NCBI GenBank assembly: GCA_963969495.1
Contig: OZ018323.1
Location: 70,218,920 to 70,282,919, forward strand
Direction of reading: 5' to 3'
Source of the DNA: Ceratothoa steindachneri
Lineage: Eukaryota; Arthropoda; Malacostraca; Isopoda; Cymothoidae
DNA: 64,000 bases
The notes below the pieces were generated by a model. The model saw nothing but the letters and a program-made list of their open reading frames with translations, was not told where the DNA came from and searched no databases. Made by a program: the position numbers and the translations under genes. Below, piece by piece: positions 50,352-62,330 of this stretch (its first letter is position 1; each line of letters opens with the position of its first letter).

Positions 50352-51585
50352 TGTGATAGAACAGGTTGAGGCCGCGTTAATTTCAACTCCTATCACATGT
50401 TATTTAAAACCACGATGCTTCCCACGTGCATCTTCGCTTTGAAGCTCGGCGCCTTATCGCAGCCACCTGAGTCAATGTTTAAACAAGGAGGTTTATCTTC
50501 CCCCGTTCGCCCCCATACGCCGACCTCGCCAGATTGAGTTAGGCTTATGGGCAGATAAGGCATTGTTCCCAGGCTCGGCTGTGCATTCCCTCAAAGCTCC
50601 CACTCCATTGTCCCCCCACGCCAAGGAAGTGTCTCGACTATTTAGATGGAAACTTTACCACTAAGAGCAGATTGGAGATCCAGGTTTTCATTGCGAAACA
50701 TCACCCCGATCCTCTCTCACTTTGTGCGCCAAGGGACCTTGACCTCGAGATTCACCATCACTTGTCCAGAAAGAGAACAACATTAGAACAGCCATTGTTC
50801 GTTAGAGCCCGTTGACAAGAAACGGTTCTCACCCCTTCCCCTGTTGTTCAGAAGAGAACAACGTAGAACAGACATTGTTCTTTTGAGCCTGTTCGCCAAG
50901 AAACGGTTCTCACCCTTCCCCCTTGTTGTTCAGAAGAGAACAACATTAGAACAGCCATTGTTCTTTTGAGCCTGTTCGCCAAGAAACGGTTCTCACCCTT
51001 CCCCCTTGTTGTTCAGAAGAGAACAACATTAGAACAGCCATTGTTCTTCAAGCCGTTCATCGAGAAACAGTTCTCATTCCCAAGACGCCACATCAGGATC
51101 CTTTTATCCCCCCCCTTCAGCTGGAACTCGCCAGCAGACCGAAAATTCCTTCACGTCGACTTCCTCTGCACCACTAGTATAAAATTACGTAAGCCGAACG
51201 TTACCTTTGAGTATTTAACCCTTTTTGTCAATTCTATCCTGTGCTTTAAATGGTTTAGCGAACCATCCCATCTCTTTAACTTTAGATTTGTTTTACCTTT
51301 TTAAATCCTTTAATCCTCGGATTAGCCCAAGCCCCCACGACCCTTTCCATTCTCTGTGTATGTCAATATTTTCCGTTTTGTGTATTGTTGATAGTTATTA
51401 TTAATAAAACTCTATTTTATTAATGATGGCAATATTATTATCCTTGAGCTCAGTTCCACTTCTTAAGCATATCGAAGATACATAATATCGGCCCGCCAGA
51501 CATCCACGCACTCAAAAGATAATTAAAGAAGTTCCCTCAACGAATAGTTATATATGGTATATCGTCGAGAGTCCATTCTACGACA
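50352..51585 (+). mobile_element. Solo LTR of the Gypsy-B family
   Basis: 1234 bp starting TGTGATAGAACAGG and ending CTACGACA, flanked by a perfect 5-bp duplication CTCAG (50347-50351, 51586-51590). It aligns with the Gypsy-B LTRs but holds only four array units and is diverged by several percent, so it is an older or different subfamily. It formed by LTR-LTR recombination after insertion into the CR1-like RT frame. Confidence 0.93.
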
Positions 51586-52246
51586 CTCAGCATGGGTTTA
51601 GAAGAGGTAAGATCGTGTTTAACAAATTTATTGGATTTTATGGATTATGTCACTCAACTTCCTATCTAAATATCTAATCCGAGAGTCACCCATCACAAGC
51701 ACCTCAGCCATTCTCCAGGGTCCCCCTATGCCTAGCATTACCCTCCCTCCTGTTCTCATTCAAACTACCACTTATTTCACTTTCTAGCACAACTACCTCA
51801 GACAAATCACTTTCAACCTCTTTCTCTCTCAGGTGCAGACTGGATGTTAGAAAATATTTTTTCACTAACAGAGTGGTGGATTATTGGAATAGTTTGCCAC
51901 CTGAGACTATAGACAGCCCAAACTTAAATGTTTTCAAGCATAGATTGGATGATTATATGGGGATGGAGGGTTAATTTCTTACTTTTTGGTATGGGGATAT
52001 GTTTCTTGACTCATTCCTGTGGATGCAATTTCTTTTTATTGTATATTTTGGGGGACTTTGATTTTGTTTTTGACAGACTCCTATGGAGGCTTTAAATTAT
52101 ATATTGTAGATGCATGGTTGGACATTCCTATGGATTGTTAAATTGTATATTGTGGATGCATGATCTGACAAAATCCTATGGATGCATTATGTGGGTGGGA
52201 TTTGATGGATACGGATGACCTTTGATAGGCCCTTGTGGCTTTTGTC
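51586..52246 (+). mobile_element. CR1-like LINE, continuation and 3' end, rearranged
   Basis: 51591-51640 continues the RT frame (HGFRRGKIVFNKF). After a 190-bp foreign segment, 51833-51975 gives the pol C-terminus ([20 protein letters not shown] and LNVFKHRLDDYMGMEG, stop). The 3' UTR follows and ends with GGCCCTTGTGGCTTTTGTC at 52246. The RT catalytic core is missing, replaced by the minus-strand segment 51641-51831. Confidence 0.75.
51641..51831 (-). mobile_element. LINE ORF1 fragment, inverted inside the CR1-like LINE
   Basis: Matches 52310-52490 on the same (minus) strand: shared AACTTCCTATCTAAATA, GAGAGTCACCCATCACAA and TTACCCTCCCTCCTG. It is a piece of the esterase-like ORF1 of another LINE and lies in place of the missing RT core. 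Confidence 0.7.
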
Positions 52247-52980
52247 TCACACACATCATTTACACCAGCACCCGGCAGACAAACTCTCACTCCCTTCCAT
52301 TTACTTTCACCCAACTTCCTATCTAAATACCTAATCTGAGAGTCACCCATCACAATCACCTCAGTCATTCTCCTATTCTCTCTAGGCCTAGTATTACCCT
52401 CCCTCCTGCTCTCACTCACTCAACCTCCTATTCTACTTTCAGGCATGGCCACACCAGACAAATCTCTTTCAAATTCTTCCTTTCTCAGGGCATCAAATCT
52501 GTTAGTTAGCCTAACAGGTTCCATGTCCCTCTCATTCACACACCTAACCTGTCCTAACTTATCTATTCTGTTCACTTTCACCCACCACTCATCATCACTT
52601 ACTTCACTTACTGCTTTCTCTCCAGTCCCTGTTCTAGGCCTAACTTCCTCCCTCCTGGTCCCAATCTGACTCTTCAAACGTACACTTGCATCTCTTCTCA
52701 CTTCAGACACTAAATCGTTCAGTCTCAACCATTCCGCACGTAATCGACTCACCTCCTCAGTCAAAGCACATACACGGCACTCAGACACATTCACTCTCCT
52801 CTCTACACCACAGACATCGCACACTACATACACACTACTTTCAAAAGGCATACTCTCTACATCCAAACAGTCAGCCATACTTAAACAAGAACAATAATAG
52901 AAACAAAAACTTATGAATAACAAGAATTTGACCCGAATTTATGCGCACAAGTTTAAAACCTGCTAATCAAGATGGCCACT
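52247..52980 (-). mobile_element. LINE ORF1 fragment: zinc ribbon, coiled coil and esterase-like region
   Basis: Minus strand. The protein probably starts at MADCLDVES (52876). It has a C-x2-C...C-x2-C zinc-binding motif (CDVCGVERRVNVSECRVC), a coiled coil (LTEEVSRLRAEWLRLNDLVS), a charged linker and, after a frame break near 52420, VIVMGDSQIRYLDRKLG and VRVCLPGAGVND. The last part resembles block I of SGNH/GDSL esterases. Esterase and PHD-type zinc domains in ORF1 are established for CR1-group LINEs. It is truncated at 52247, where it meets the 3' end of the CR1-like LINE head-on. Confidence 0.7.
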
Positions 52981-53151
52981 GAAGTAAACAAAAGTCACTC
53001 TCACCAAAACAAAATAACCACAATTTATACATATTTATGTTTACTATGTCACACACCAAAGTATAGCAAATAATCAAAATATTCCAAGAGCTCTACGAAA
53101 CACGTGCTACCTGTTCGAAGGTCAGTCGAAAACTGACATTTGCCTATCTTC
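52981..53151. other. Probable 5' UTR remnant of the LINE
   Basis: AT-rich sequence between the ORF1 start and the inverted-repeat element to the right. No feature seen. Confidence 0.3.
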
Positions 53152-53153
53152 AC

Positions 53154-53672
53154 GGCGTTATATTTTTTTGTTATTTTGGAGATTTGTAACTTTTAGTCTG
53201 TATTATTTACTAGATATCTGCGCCTCTGCTCATTTATATTTTTTTCTAAGTTAGGTAAGGTTTCTTAATGTCTTTTATTGTTGTTTTTTTTGTTTTGCAA
53301 TGAACGATAACAGCTTCTTACTGGCAACGTCGTAGCTATAAATAGAACCCGCTTAGCATTTGTTTTTGTTTCGTTATGGCTTTTTCGTGCTCTAGTTGTG
53401 CTTCTTCGTTATTCGAATTCAGGTTTATTTTGCATGACCGTGAAAAACTTTTAGTAGATTATTTAGAGGCGCATAAACTAATCAAGAAACCTATAAAAGT
53501 AAGTATTGTTTGTCATTAGGTTAGGTTTTTCTGTAAATTCAAGGGGACTGCTCGTAGGGGAGATATCACTGCGGGGGGACCACCCTGCGATGATCCTGAG
53601 TTTCAATCAATTGGGGGGGTCTGGGGGATACAGCCCCCCAGTATATACTTATATATAAAAAATATAACGCCG
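53154..53672 (+). mobile_element. Inverted-repeat element with an exon-like ORF
   Basis: ACGGCGTTATATTTTTT near the left edge is repeated inverted at the right edge (AAAAAATATAACGCCG, 53657-53672). Inside, 53376-53498 is a 41-codon exon-like ORF: it begins MAFSCSSCASSLFEFRF, continues with DREKLLVDYLEAHKLIKK, and is followed by a consensus donor GTAAGT. The C-x2-C pair and the helix resemble the N-terminus of some ISXO2/Merlin-type transposases, but this is weak. No catalytic domain, so it is probably a deletion derivative. It sits between two LINE ORF1 copies. Confidence 0.45.
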
Positions 53673-53749
53673 TAATTGTTCATATCTGATGCTATCATCT
53701 GATGTCATAAGACATATATTGCAGCCTATAAACAGCGCCACCTACTGTG

Positions 53750-54125
53750 CGCCCCGAAATTGAAGTGTTACCCTTTATCCATATTCACCCATTCACATCA
53801 GTCACTTTTTTCTCTTCAGTCCCTAGTCTAGGCCTATCTTCCACCCTTCTGATCCCAGCCACATTCTTTATGCGTATACTCGCATCTCTTCTCACTTCAT
53901 TCACCAACTCACTTAATCTCTTGTACTCATCACGTAACCGACTCACCTCCTCTACCAAAGCCAAATTTGCACTAGTTACATAACAAACCGGGCATTCAGA
54001 TACATTTGCTCTTCTTTCAACACCACAAAAAACACAAACTATATATACACTGCTTACATCAAAAGGCATACTCACTTCATCCATAGCAACAGCCATACTG
54101 AGAAACTTTTCAAAGTATAATTAAA
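53750..54125 (-). mobile_element. LINE ORF1 fragment, second copy
   Basis: The minus-strand ORF 54096-53785 (104 codons) is a diverged copy of the ORF1 at 52876: MPFDVSSVYIVCVFCGVERR and ANVSECPVC (zinc motif), then VEEVSRLRDEYKRLSELVNE (coiled coil). It ends before the esterase region. The two copies share about 55-60% identity by eye, so they are different subfamilies, not a local duplication. Confidence 0.65.
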
Positions 54126-54423
54126 AATTCCTTTAGTATTATGTCTAACACTCAAAGTTAACTATCTTCCCGAACTTAAATATATTACACTGAAAAATCC
54201 AAAATGAAAAAACTTCACTGAATAGAGAGATCGCCGAAAACATGTCCGATCGCTGACCTGTACATTTTCTCCACTGTGACCCTTCATTCTTTCCTCCCCT
54301 ATCTAATCCCTCAATCTCCTCCACAGAGTCACAATCACCTCTTTCCACTTAACATTCTTTAGTCTCTACTAGTACTGCCTTTGCCCCTCTCCCCTCACAT
54401 AATACTCAGCAAATCCACCTTAA
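54126..54423. other. Unassigned spacer
   Basis: No feature I can support; probably 5' UTR of the ORF1-bearing LINE. Confidence 0.3.
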
Positions 54424-56012
54424 GAACATAAGAACATAAGAAAAGAAGGAGACTGCAAAAGACCATTCATGGCCTACACTTGGCAGCTCCTGTTCCAGTC
54501 AACACACAAAAGATTTCTTACCAGAGAAAAGTCATCAACATTGTCACCCTTTACAGGAGTTCGTCAGATCTAATCTACAATATACATAAAATGCATCCAG
54601 AGGATTATGTCCATTCATGCAACCGCAAAATAATCTCCCCACTCTGCAGAAAAATATATACATATGTACATAAAAAAAGTCAGTCCCATCTAGCAGCTTC
54701 ATTCATATATTTATCTAATCTATTCTTAAAACTACCCAGAGAGGAGGCTTCTATCACATGTCTAGTGAGTAGTGAGCCTATTCCATTCATCTACCACACG
54801 ATTTGTAAACCAATTCCTCCCAATCTCCTTCCTAAACCTATACTTATCAAGCTTAAACCCATTGCTACATGTCCTGTCATGTTCACTAAGTATAAGAACC
54901 TTACCCAGATCCCCTTTATTATATCCTTTTACCCATTTGAAGACTTCAATCAATTCCCCTCTGACTCTTCTCCTTTCCAATGTATGTAGATTTAGTTTTC
55001 TGAGCCTTTCACCATAAGGTAAGTTCCTTAGCCCACCAATCATCTTTGTCATCCTTCTCTGCACAGACTCAAGCAAATCAATATCCTTCCTATAATATGG
55101 TGACCAAAATTGTACTGCATAGTCTAGATGAGGCCTAACTAGCGCCAGATACAGTTTTAGAATGACTTGAGCACTCTTATTGCTTACACTCCTCCTAATG
55201 AATCCCAATATCCTATTAGCTTTATTCTTAGCATTTAGGCATTGCTTTCTAGGACGAAGGTCTGAACTTACCAAAATACCCAAGTCCCTCTCACAATCGG
55301 TCCTCCCTAAATTTCTCCCATTTAATTTATAACTATTCAGTGGATTATTTCTACCTATACTAAGTACACTACATTTGTCTATGTTAAACTTCATTTGCCA
55401 TTTCTCAGCCCAATTGGACAGAATGGTCAATTCCTCCTGCATTACAACAGCATCAGAATCAGCCCTAATGGCCCTACCTAGCTTAGTATCATCAGCAAAT
55501 TTACTCAGGTCACTACTTATACCTATGTCAAGATCATTAATATAAATTAAGAATAGCAAGGGACCCAAAACAGATCCTTGCGGAACTCCACTGCTAACAC
55601 ACCCCCACTCAGATTTAACTCCATCTATACTAACTCTTTGCTGTCTGTCACCAAGCCATGACTGAATCCACCTAAATATACTGCCATCGATCCCGTGTGC
55701 TTTAACTTTGCTCAGAAGCCGTAAGTGTGGCACTCGATCAAAAGCCTTACTAAAGTCCAAGTATAAAATATCATAGTTTTCATCCTTATCTGCTGCTTCA
55801 TACACCTTACTATAAAAAGACAGCAAATTAGTCAGGCAGGATTTACCCTTACTAAAGCCCATGCTGTGATTCTTTTATCAACTTATGCTTATCCAAGTGA
55901 TCCCTAATATTCCTTGCTATAATAGATTCCATCATTTTCCCTACCACTGATGTCAAACTTACTGGTCTGTAATTAGACAGACCAATCTTTATATTATTTG
56001 AATTTATCACAG
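54424..56012 (-). mobile_element. CR1-like LINE, 5'-truncated, nearly intact RT
   Basis: Minus strand. RT begins near 55980 (NYRPVSLTSVVGKMMESIIA). A one-base insertion at HGF (near 55860) shifts the frame. Then 366 codons are open (55862-54762): [36 protein letters not shown], the catalytic box KFADDTKLGR, AEKWQMKFNIDKCSVL and PHLDYAVQFWSPYYRKDIDL, ending FTNRVVDEWNRLTTH. The 3' UTR runs to an 8-bp TTCTTATG-type tail at 54424-54445. RT and target-primed integration are the known roles; the endonuclease is missing because of 5' truncation. Confidence 0.88.
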
Positions 56013-57027
<1,015 letters not shown>

Positions 57028-57228
57028 TGTTGTGGGGATGAAGAAGTCTTGATGTCTTTCTCTAGTCTTTATTCAACTAAAAAAAAGTCAACACAGTCTG
57101 TAAACAAACCAAAAATAATATAAGTAAACATACCCATTCTAATCAGGTTAACATGCACAATTAGTTATAAGTAGACAATATAATGTAGCGTAACCCATCA
57201 GGCAATTATACATGAAGCTTAGATCACA
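57028..57228 (-). repeat. Gypsy-C 3' LTR
   Basis: Plus-strand TGTTGTGGGGATGAAG to GATCACA. The shared block with 63906 onward includes GGGGATGAAGAAGTCTTGAT and TCAACACAGTCTGTAAA. The purine-rich complement GGCATGGAAGAATG next to it fits a polypurine tract. Confidence 0.75.
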
Positions 57229-57469
57229 ACATTCTTCCATGCCTTGAAGAATCAATGTTCCCTATAGCGAAGAGGCTTGCGGCATTTTCCTGTAGATCGG
57301 CACAGTTGTTCCGGGCTAGTATGCGCATGGGTGGAGAGTTCATCCCTATATTGGAGATTAGCTGGAGTACCAGATGCCCGGGCCGGAAGAGAATCAACCT
57401 CCATATTTCCATTTTTGATGAATATACTCTGATCACCTGCATCATCGGAAGAAACCAACTAAGATAAAT

Positions 57470-58192
57470 CGGCAGCAGGCATTAGAGAAATCTCCACCAA
57501 AGCAGTCTCTTTAGAAGGATCGATGTTGAGATCCTCTTGCCTCTCATTCAATGGGATGTTACCACCCAGAGTCAAGTCATGAACTGATATCGTTGATACA
57601 AGTCCTTCAGTAAATTTACACGGGTGTATTGTGGGTTTGCTTCTAACAACTATACCTCATCAACAAGAGGTTCGTATTTGCTGGTGCGAAGGTAACGTCG
57701 TAGCAGGGCAGGTCTAGGAATAGATAACCAAGTGGGCAGCGAATGGCCACTGGAAGATCGACGTTGGTACGAGAAGGGCCTCTCATTTGGCGTAGCATTT
57801 ATGGCTGTGTAGAACAGGCATCTAATTGAATGAAGATCGTTAGGCAGCAGAGTTTCCCCATTGACATTCTTGAAGGTTCTTAGAGGCCAGTACCATGGTT
57901 ATGTGCTTCCAGATTATATAGCACTGTACTTTTCACACGGCCAATTTCCTAGAGTGTAATAAGGTGTCGTTCGGCTAGTGGCGATGCCTAGGTTGTTCAA
58001 GTATTCATGTAGATCCTTGGGCATAAATGAGGACTCGTGATCAGAATACAGGTAGGAAGTCATACCAAATATTGAAAAAACTGATATAGACAATGGATTA
58101 TAGTACCAGTAGTCATGTTCTGACAGGCAAATGTAAATGAAAAACGAGAACACTCATCCACTACCGTGAGCCTTGCCAAAGAGCTTCCATAA
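57470..58192 (-). pseudogene. Gypsy-C integrase core and Pol C-terminus
   Basis: Minus strand. Integrase core: LTVVDECSRFSF, FSIFGMTSYLYSDHESSF and GIATSRTTPYYTLGN, which fit the second Asp block and the NG-x-E region of the family, though the usual N-G-Q-V-E reads N-W-P-C-E. The C-terminal tail reads LPNDLHSIRCLFYTAINATP, LPTWLSIPRPALLRRYLRTS and KYEPLVDEV. Stops are present. Part of the core lies in a 188-bp tandem duplication. Confidence 0.75.
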
Positions 58193-58424
58193 GCGCTGCT
58201 TCGTACGCGTCCGCTACCCATGCTGGTGCGACGTTGCAGGTAGGAAGTCATACCAAATATTGAAAAAACTGATATAGACAATGGATTATAGTACCAGTAG
58301 TCATGTTCTGACAGGCAAATGTGAATGAAAAACGAGAACACTCATCCACTACCGTGAGCCTTGCCAAAGAGCTTCCATAAGCGTTGCTTCGTACGCGTCC
58401 GCTACCCATGCTGGTGCGACGTTG
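58049..58424. repeat. 188-bp tandem duplication across an element junction
   Basis: Units 58049-58236 and 58237-58424 differ at only a few bases. Each contains ~150 bp of minus-strand Gypsy-C integrase followed by the first ~35 bp of the plus-strand Gypsy-D RNase H. Confidence 0.9.
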
Positions 58425-60409
58425 CAGCAGAAGGTTGGTGACTCTTTGCAACCGCTCGCTTTCTTCTCCAAAGCACTTATTCCTTCTCAACAGAGGTACA
58501 GTATGTTTTCCCGCGAACTCATCAGTGTTTACCTCGCCCACGCCACTTCCGCCAACACTTGGAAGTGCGTAAATTTACTGTTTTTACTTACCATAAGCCG
58601 TTGGTCGGTGCGCTAGCCGCTAATAGCACCTCTGCTATGGACTTTGCCGTTGATTCCTGTCATCTTGACTTCATCTTGCAGATGACAAACGATATTCGCT
58701 ACGTTCCTGGTTCATCAAAAATCGTTCAGGACGCTCTCTCTCTCTCGCACTTCATCGATTTCGGGCAGGCAACTCTCCCACACTGCGCCCAACGATCATG
58801 CGACAATAGCGTTCGCCCAGAAACAAGATGAAGATACGCAAACACTGCGTCACTCTTCTCAACTCGTCGTTCGCGAAATCAACTGGCCGGCCAGTCCTTC
58901 CAGGCACAGCCTGGTTGACTATTCATTGCCTTACTGTCCTCATCCACTCATTCCTCTCTCTTACCGTCGGCACATTTTTGACCAAACTCACGGTCTCTCC
59001 CATCCTGGGATTCAAGCAATTCGCAAGCTCATTACACATAGTTATGTGTGGCCAGGTATGAACGCCGACGTGGCCAAATGGACCCACGCATGTTTGCCTA
59101 GTCAACGAGCAAAGGTTCAACGCCACAGAAAGACCCCTTGGCTGCTTTTCCTCTTATATCGGCACGTTTTGACGCCCTTCACATCGATCTGGTAGCCCCA
59201 TTTGCCCTTTGCGCGTGGTTGTGTACCTATCTTCTCACCATGATCGACCGTTTTACTCGTTGTCCAGAAGCAGTTCTTATCTCGGACATCGGAGCTTCCA
59301 CTCTAACTCGAGCTTTCGTCTCAGCATGGGTTACTCGTTTTGGTGTTCCCTCAACGATCATGACTGATCGTGATAGCCAAGTTAAATCCCACCAATGGGA
59401 TGCACTAATGTCAGTGCTTTGCTCTTTTCGTCTTCGTACCACTAGCTATCATCCCCAAAGCAACACAAAGGTCGAATGGTTGCACAGGACCCTGAAGGCA
59501 AACTTACACTCCACTCATCCCAATATCACTTGGGTGGACAAACTACCTTTTATTCTTCTGGGTATTCGTGTATCCTTGAAAGAGATTTGGCTTGCTCTGC
59601 GGCAGAACTTGTCTATGGTACTCAACTTCGTCTTTTTGGTCTTTTTTTTCTTCTTCTGACCGTCCTCTACCATCTTATGTTCATCCTGCTGCATACGTAC
59701 GTAATTTAGTACGGGCAATGTCTGAAGTTAAGCCGACCGCCCCCAAAGTGCTTGCTCATCAGAAACCTTTTGTGCCAAAGGAGATGACAACCTGTTCTCA
59801 CGTTTTTGTCCGTCACGACTCAACTCGCTCTTCCTTGCAACCAGTCTATGACGGTCCCTTTCTCGTCATATCCAGGACCAAAAAACCGAAATTCTTTGTT
59901 CCTCAGTTTGACTTTGAGCAGGATACTGTCTCCATTGATCGCCTTGAACAGCCATTGTCTTCTCCTCCCATTATGACTGTTAGTGATCCAGTGGTTTCTC
60001 ATACTTTTCTTCAAAACCCTCCTACAAACCATTCTCTTCTCCAACACCCAATTCTCCTTCCTGATTGCTGCCGCCTCCTCTTTTGTTGCAGGAGCCCTCG
60101 TAAGAAGCGGAGAGTCAGTTTCACCACGGCCAGCCCCCGTCAGACGCCAGTTTGGGGGGGGGGGAAACGGATTTCCTTCGCCCCGCCAGCCCTCGCGCAC
60201 GACAGTGTTTCACCGAAATTGATTGGCACTGCCATTCAATTGTGTCCCCATGATCGAAATCAGCCACATGGCACCGTGACACTTCCTGGCCGCGTTGTTA
60301 GGAGACCTCGTCGGTATCTGAATTAAAAATTTATATTCCATGTTTAGAATTTTTTTGATGGGCGAGTAACTCTCGAGGGTGGGGGAGAGTATTTGTAGCA
60401 GCTCTGTGG

Positions 60410-60495
<86 letters not shown>

Positions 60496-60780
60496 CTATC
60501 ATTTTCTTAAATATTATATATTTGTAAAAAAGTCTTCAAAAACAATTGCCAACATTTACACGCACGACTAACGCTTCCAAATATTCCGCATGCGGGACAA
60601 AAATTTTCACTTGTTCCCTCGCCATCTCCAACCCAAGGTCAGTTGAATTCTTTTCTTTTCCAGACTCTCATACATTTTCCCTTTTAACCATCGTGATTTC
60701 AATTACATTTACCCACAATGCGTGATTTTAATTACATTTTAATTACATTTCAATTAGTTACAAATATATTTCGATTACAT
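58192..60780 (+). mobile_element. Plus-strand Gypsy fragment (Gypsy-D), RNase H to 3' end
   Basis: Starts within RNase H (ASATHAGATLQQKVGDSLQP, LAFFSKALIPSQQRYSMFSR), continues through the integrase zinc finger (FDQTHGLSHPGIQAIRKLIT) and integrase core (DALHIDLVAPF, IMTDRDSQVKS, SYHPQSNTKVEWLHRTLK) to a Pol tail (AAELVYGTQLRL, VYDGPFLVISRTKKPKFFV, DTVSIDRLEQP) ending at a stop near 60326. A purine-rich run GAGGGTGGGGGAGAG precedes TGTAGCAGC at 60394, the likely start of its 3' LTR, which may end near 60769. It lies inside the integrase of Gypsy-C. The H-x4-H/C-x2-C finger has lost its last Cys pair (CLPSQ) and there are frameshifts at 58900 and 59580-59660. Confidence 0.78.
60411..60494. repeat. 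(TA)n microsatellite
   Basis: About 42 TA units, inside the putative Gypsy-D LTR. Confidence 0.95.
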
Positions 60781-60784
60781 GTAG

Positions 60785-60984
60785 AACAGAGGCTTCAATC
60801 GGGCACACCACTGAGGGCATTCAGAGCACACATCTCTCACATCTTCAACGGAATAAGGAAGATTTCTCACTCTGACGAAATGAGTAAGTCTCGTTGCACC
60901 AGGATGGCCAAGTCGAGCGTGGAGCTCATATAGTTTCTTGTTATTAATTGTAGATCCACGATGTGGACGAGAGAGAGAGAGAGA

Positions 60985-61019
<35 letters not shown>

Positions 61020-61290
61020 GGTGTGTGTGCGTCTGCGGGAATGTTGTTTGTTTGTACCAGGACGGTACATCAAATCATAATTGTAGCACCCCAACTCGAT
61101 CCTCCATCGTTGAATTTTATCATTCTTGATTTTTACAAGCTTATTCGTATGAAACATAAAGCTGACAGCCTGCTGGTCCGTAACCAAGGTAAAACGTCGT
61201 TCTGTCATGTAATGAGACCTCATTTTACAGATTCCACAATTGCACATGCCTCCTTTTCTACTGCAGAGTGTTTTCATTCTGTAGGCGTGA
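60785..61290 (-). pseudogene. Gypsy-C integrase zinc finger and RNase H end
   Basis: Minus strand. RNase H: MRSHYMTERRFTLVTDQQAV, FMFHTNKLVKIKNDKIQRWR, ELGCYNYDLMYRPGTN (61277-61080). After a (GA)n/(GT)n insertion at 60968-61016, the integrase zinc finger follows: YELHARLGHPGATRLTHFVR, VRNLPYSVEDVRDVCSECPQ, with the expected H-H-C-C. It breaks at LKPLFYM (60782), where Gypsy-D begins. Confidence 0.75.
60968..61016. repeat. (GA)n-(GT)n compound microsatellite
   Basis: About eight GA units followed by about fifteen GT units, interrupting the Gypsy-C pol frame. Confidence 0.9.
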
Positions 61291-62330
61291 GCGTGCGAGA
61301 GAAAAAGGCAACTTGACGGCCTGCCTGATTCATAGTCGCAACAATGGCTGCATCGGGGGCATCAGTCTCAACTACCGAAGGAATAGTTTCATCAATCGAG
61401 TGTACAACAGCCTTCGCAATCTATTCTTTGAGGTCATCGAAAGCTTTCAGGTCCTCTGGTCTCAGAGGAAAAGTGTCAGTGGCAACAAGGGGTCTGATTT
61501 TGTCAGAGAATCGGGAAACCCACTATGAATAATAGGAAAACATACCAAAAACACGGCGTAATGAAGTACGGTCTTTAAGAATTTGGAATTCCTTTAATGG
61601 ATGTAAACGTTCATAATTTGGTTTGAAAGAGACGTGGGCTATTCAGTAACCAAAAAAATCTATTGATTTGGTATAAACGGCAGACTTATTCTCGTTGAAG
61701 GTTAGGTTATGGAGCCGGGCAGCCTCTTGAAACTTCACCAAGTTTTCATCATGCTTCTGCTGGGTCTTTCCTGCCACAACAATATTGTCCGCATAAGCTT
61801 AGTTTCCGTGCAGGTTGTGTTGCTTAATGATGCTGTCAACATTCCTTTGGAAGCAAGCAACTCGTTTGTAACTCCGATTGGCATTCTGCAGAACTGATAA
61901 AACTTACTATTGTCTTCGAAGGCAGTATATGGCTTGTCCTCTTTCCGTATAAGTATTTGGTAATAGGCCTTTTTCAAGTCCAGGGAACTATAGTACTTGT
62001 AGTGAGACAGTTCCGTTGCAAGGTCGTCTATTCTTGGAAGAGGGCATGAATCGAAACGAGTGAATCTGGTAATGGTCTGGCTATAGTCAACAACCAATCT
62101 CTTTCGGTGGCGTATTTTCTACACAACAAGAACTTGTGCCCTTCATGGAGATGTGCTCTCCTCAATGACACCATCTTGTAGCATCGTGTTAATTTAAGAC
62201 AATATACACTTCTTATCATTATCTACAAACCTCCGAGATTTGGTTGCAATGCCTTTGCAATGAGGAGCAAGATTTGAAAAGAGATGGGGTGTATCCACCA
62301 AAGCAGGCAGTACACTGCGAGTGGCAAGGT
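61291..62330 (-). pseudogene. Gypsy-C reverse transcriptase
   Basis: Minus strand. The ORF 62097-61735 reads MVVDYSQTITRFTRFDSCPL, then LSHYKYYSSLDLKKAYYQIL (first catalytic Asp) and KFYQFCRMPIGVTN. After a frame break near 61860 come AYADNIVVAGKTQQKHDENL and FNENKSAVYTKSIDFFGY. The catalytic box reads YADN where YxDD is usual; my recollection is that an N here is common in this Gypsy lineage, so it may be ancestral. Stops at 62190 and in the thumb. Confidence 0.75.

Noticed and set aside
61780..61800. YADN in Gypsy-C RT as proof of inactivation
   Set aside because: I recall an N at this position as common in relatives of this Gypsy lineage, so on its own it is not a lesion; the frameshifts and stops are better evidence.
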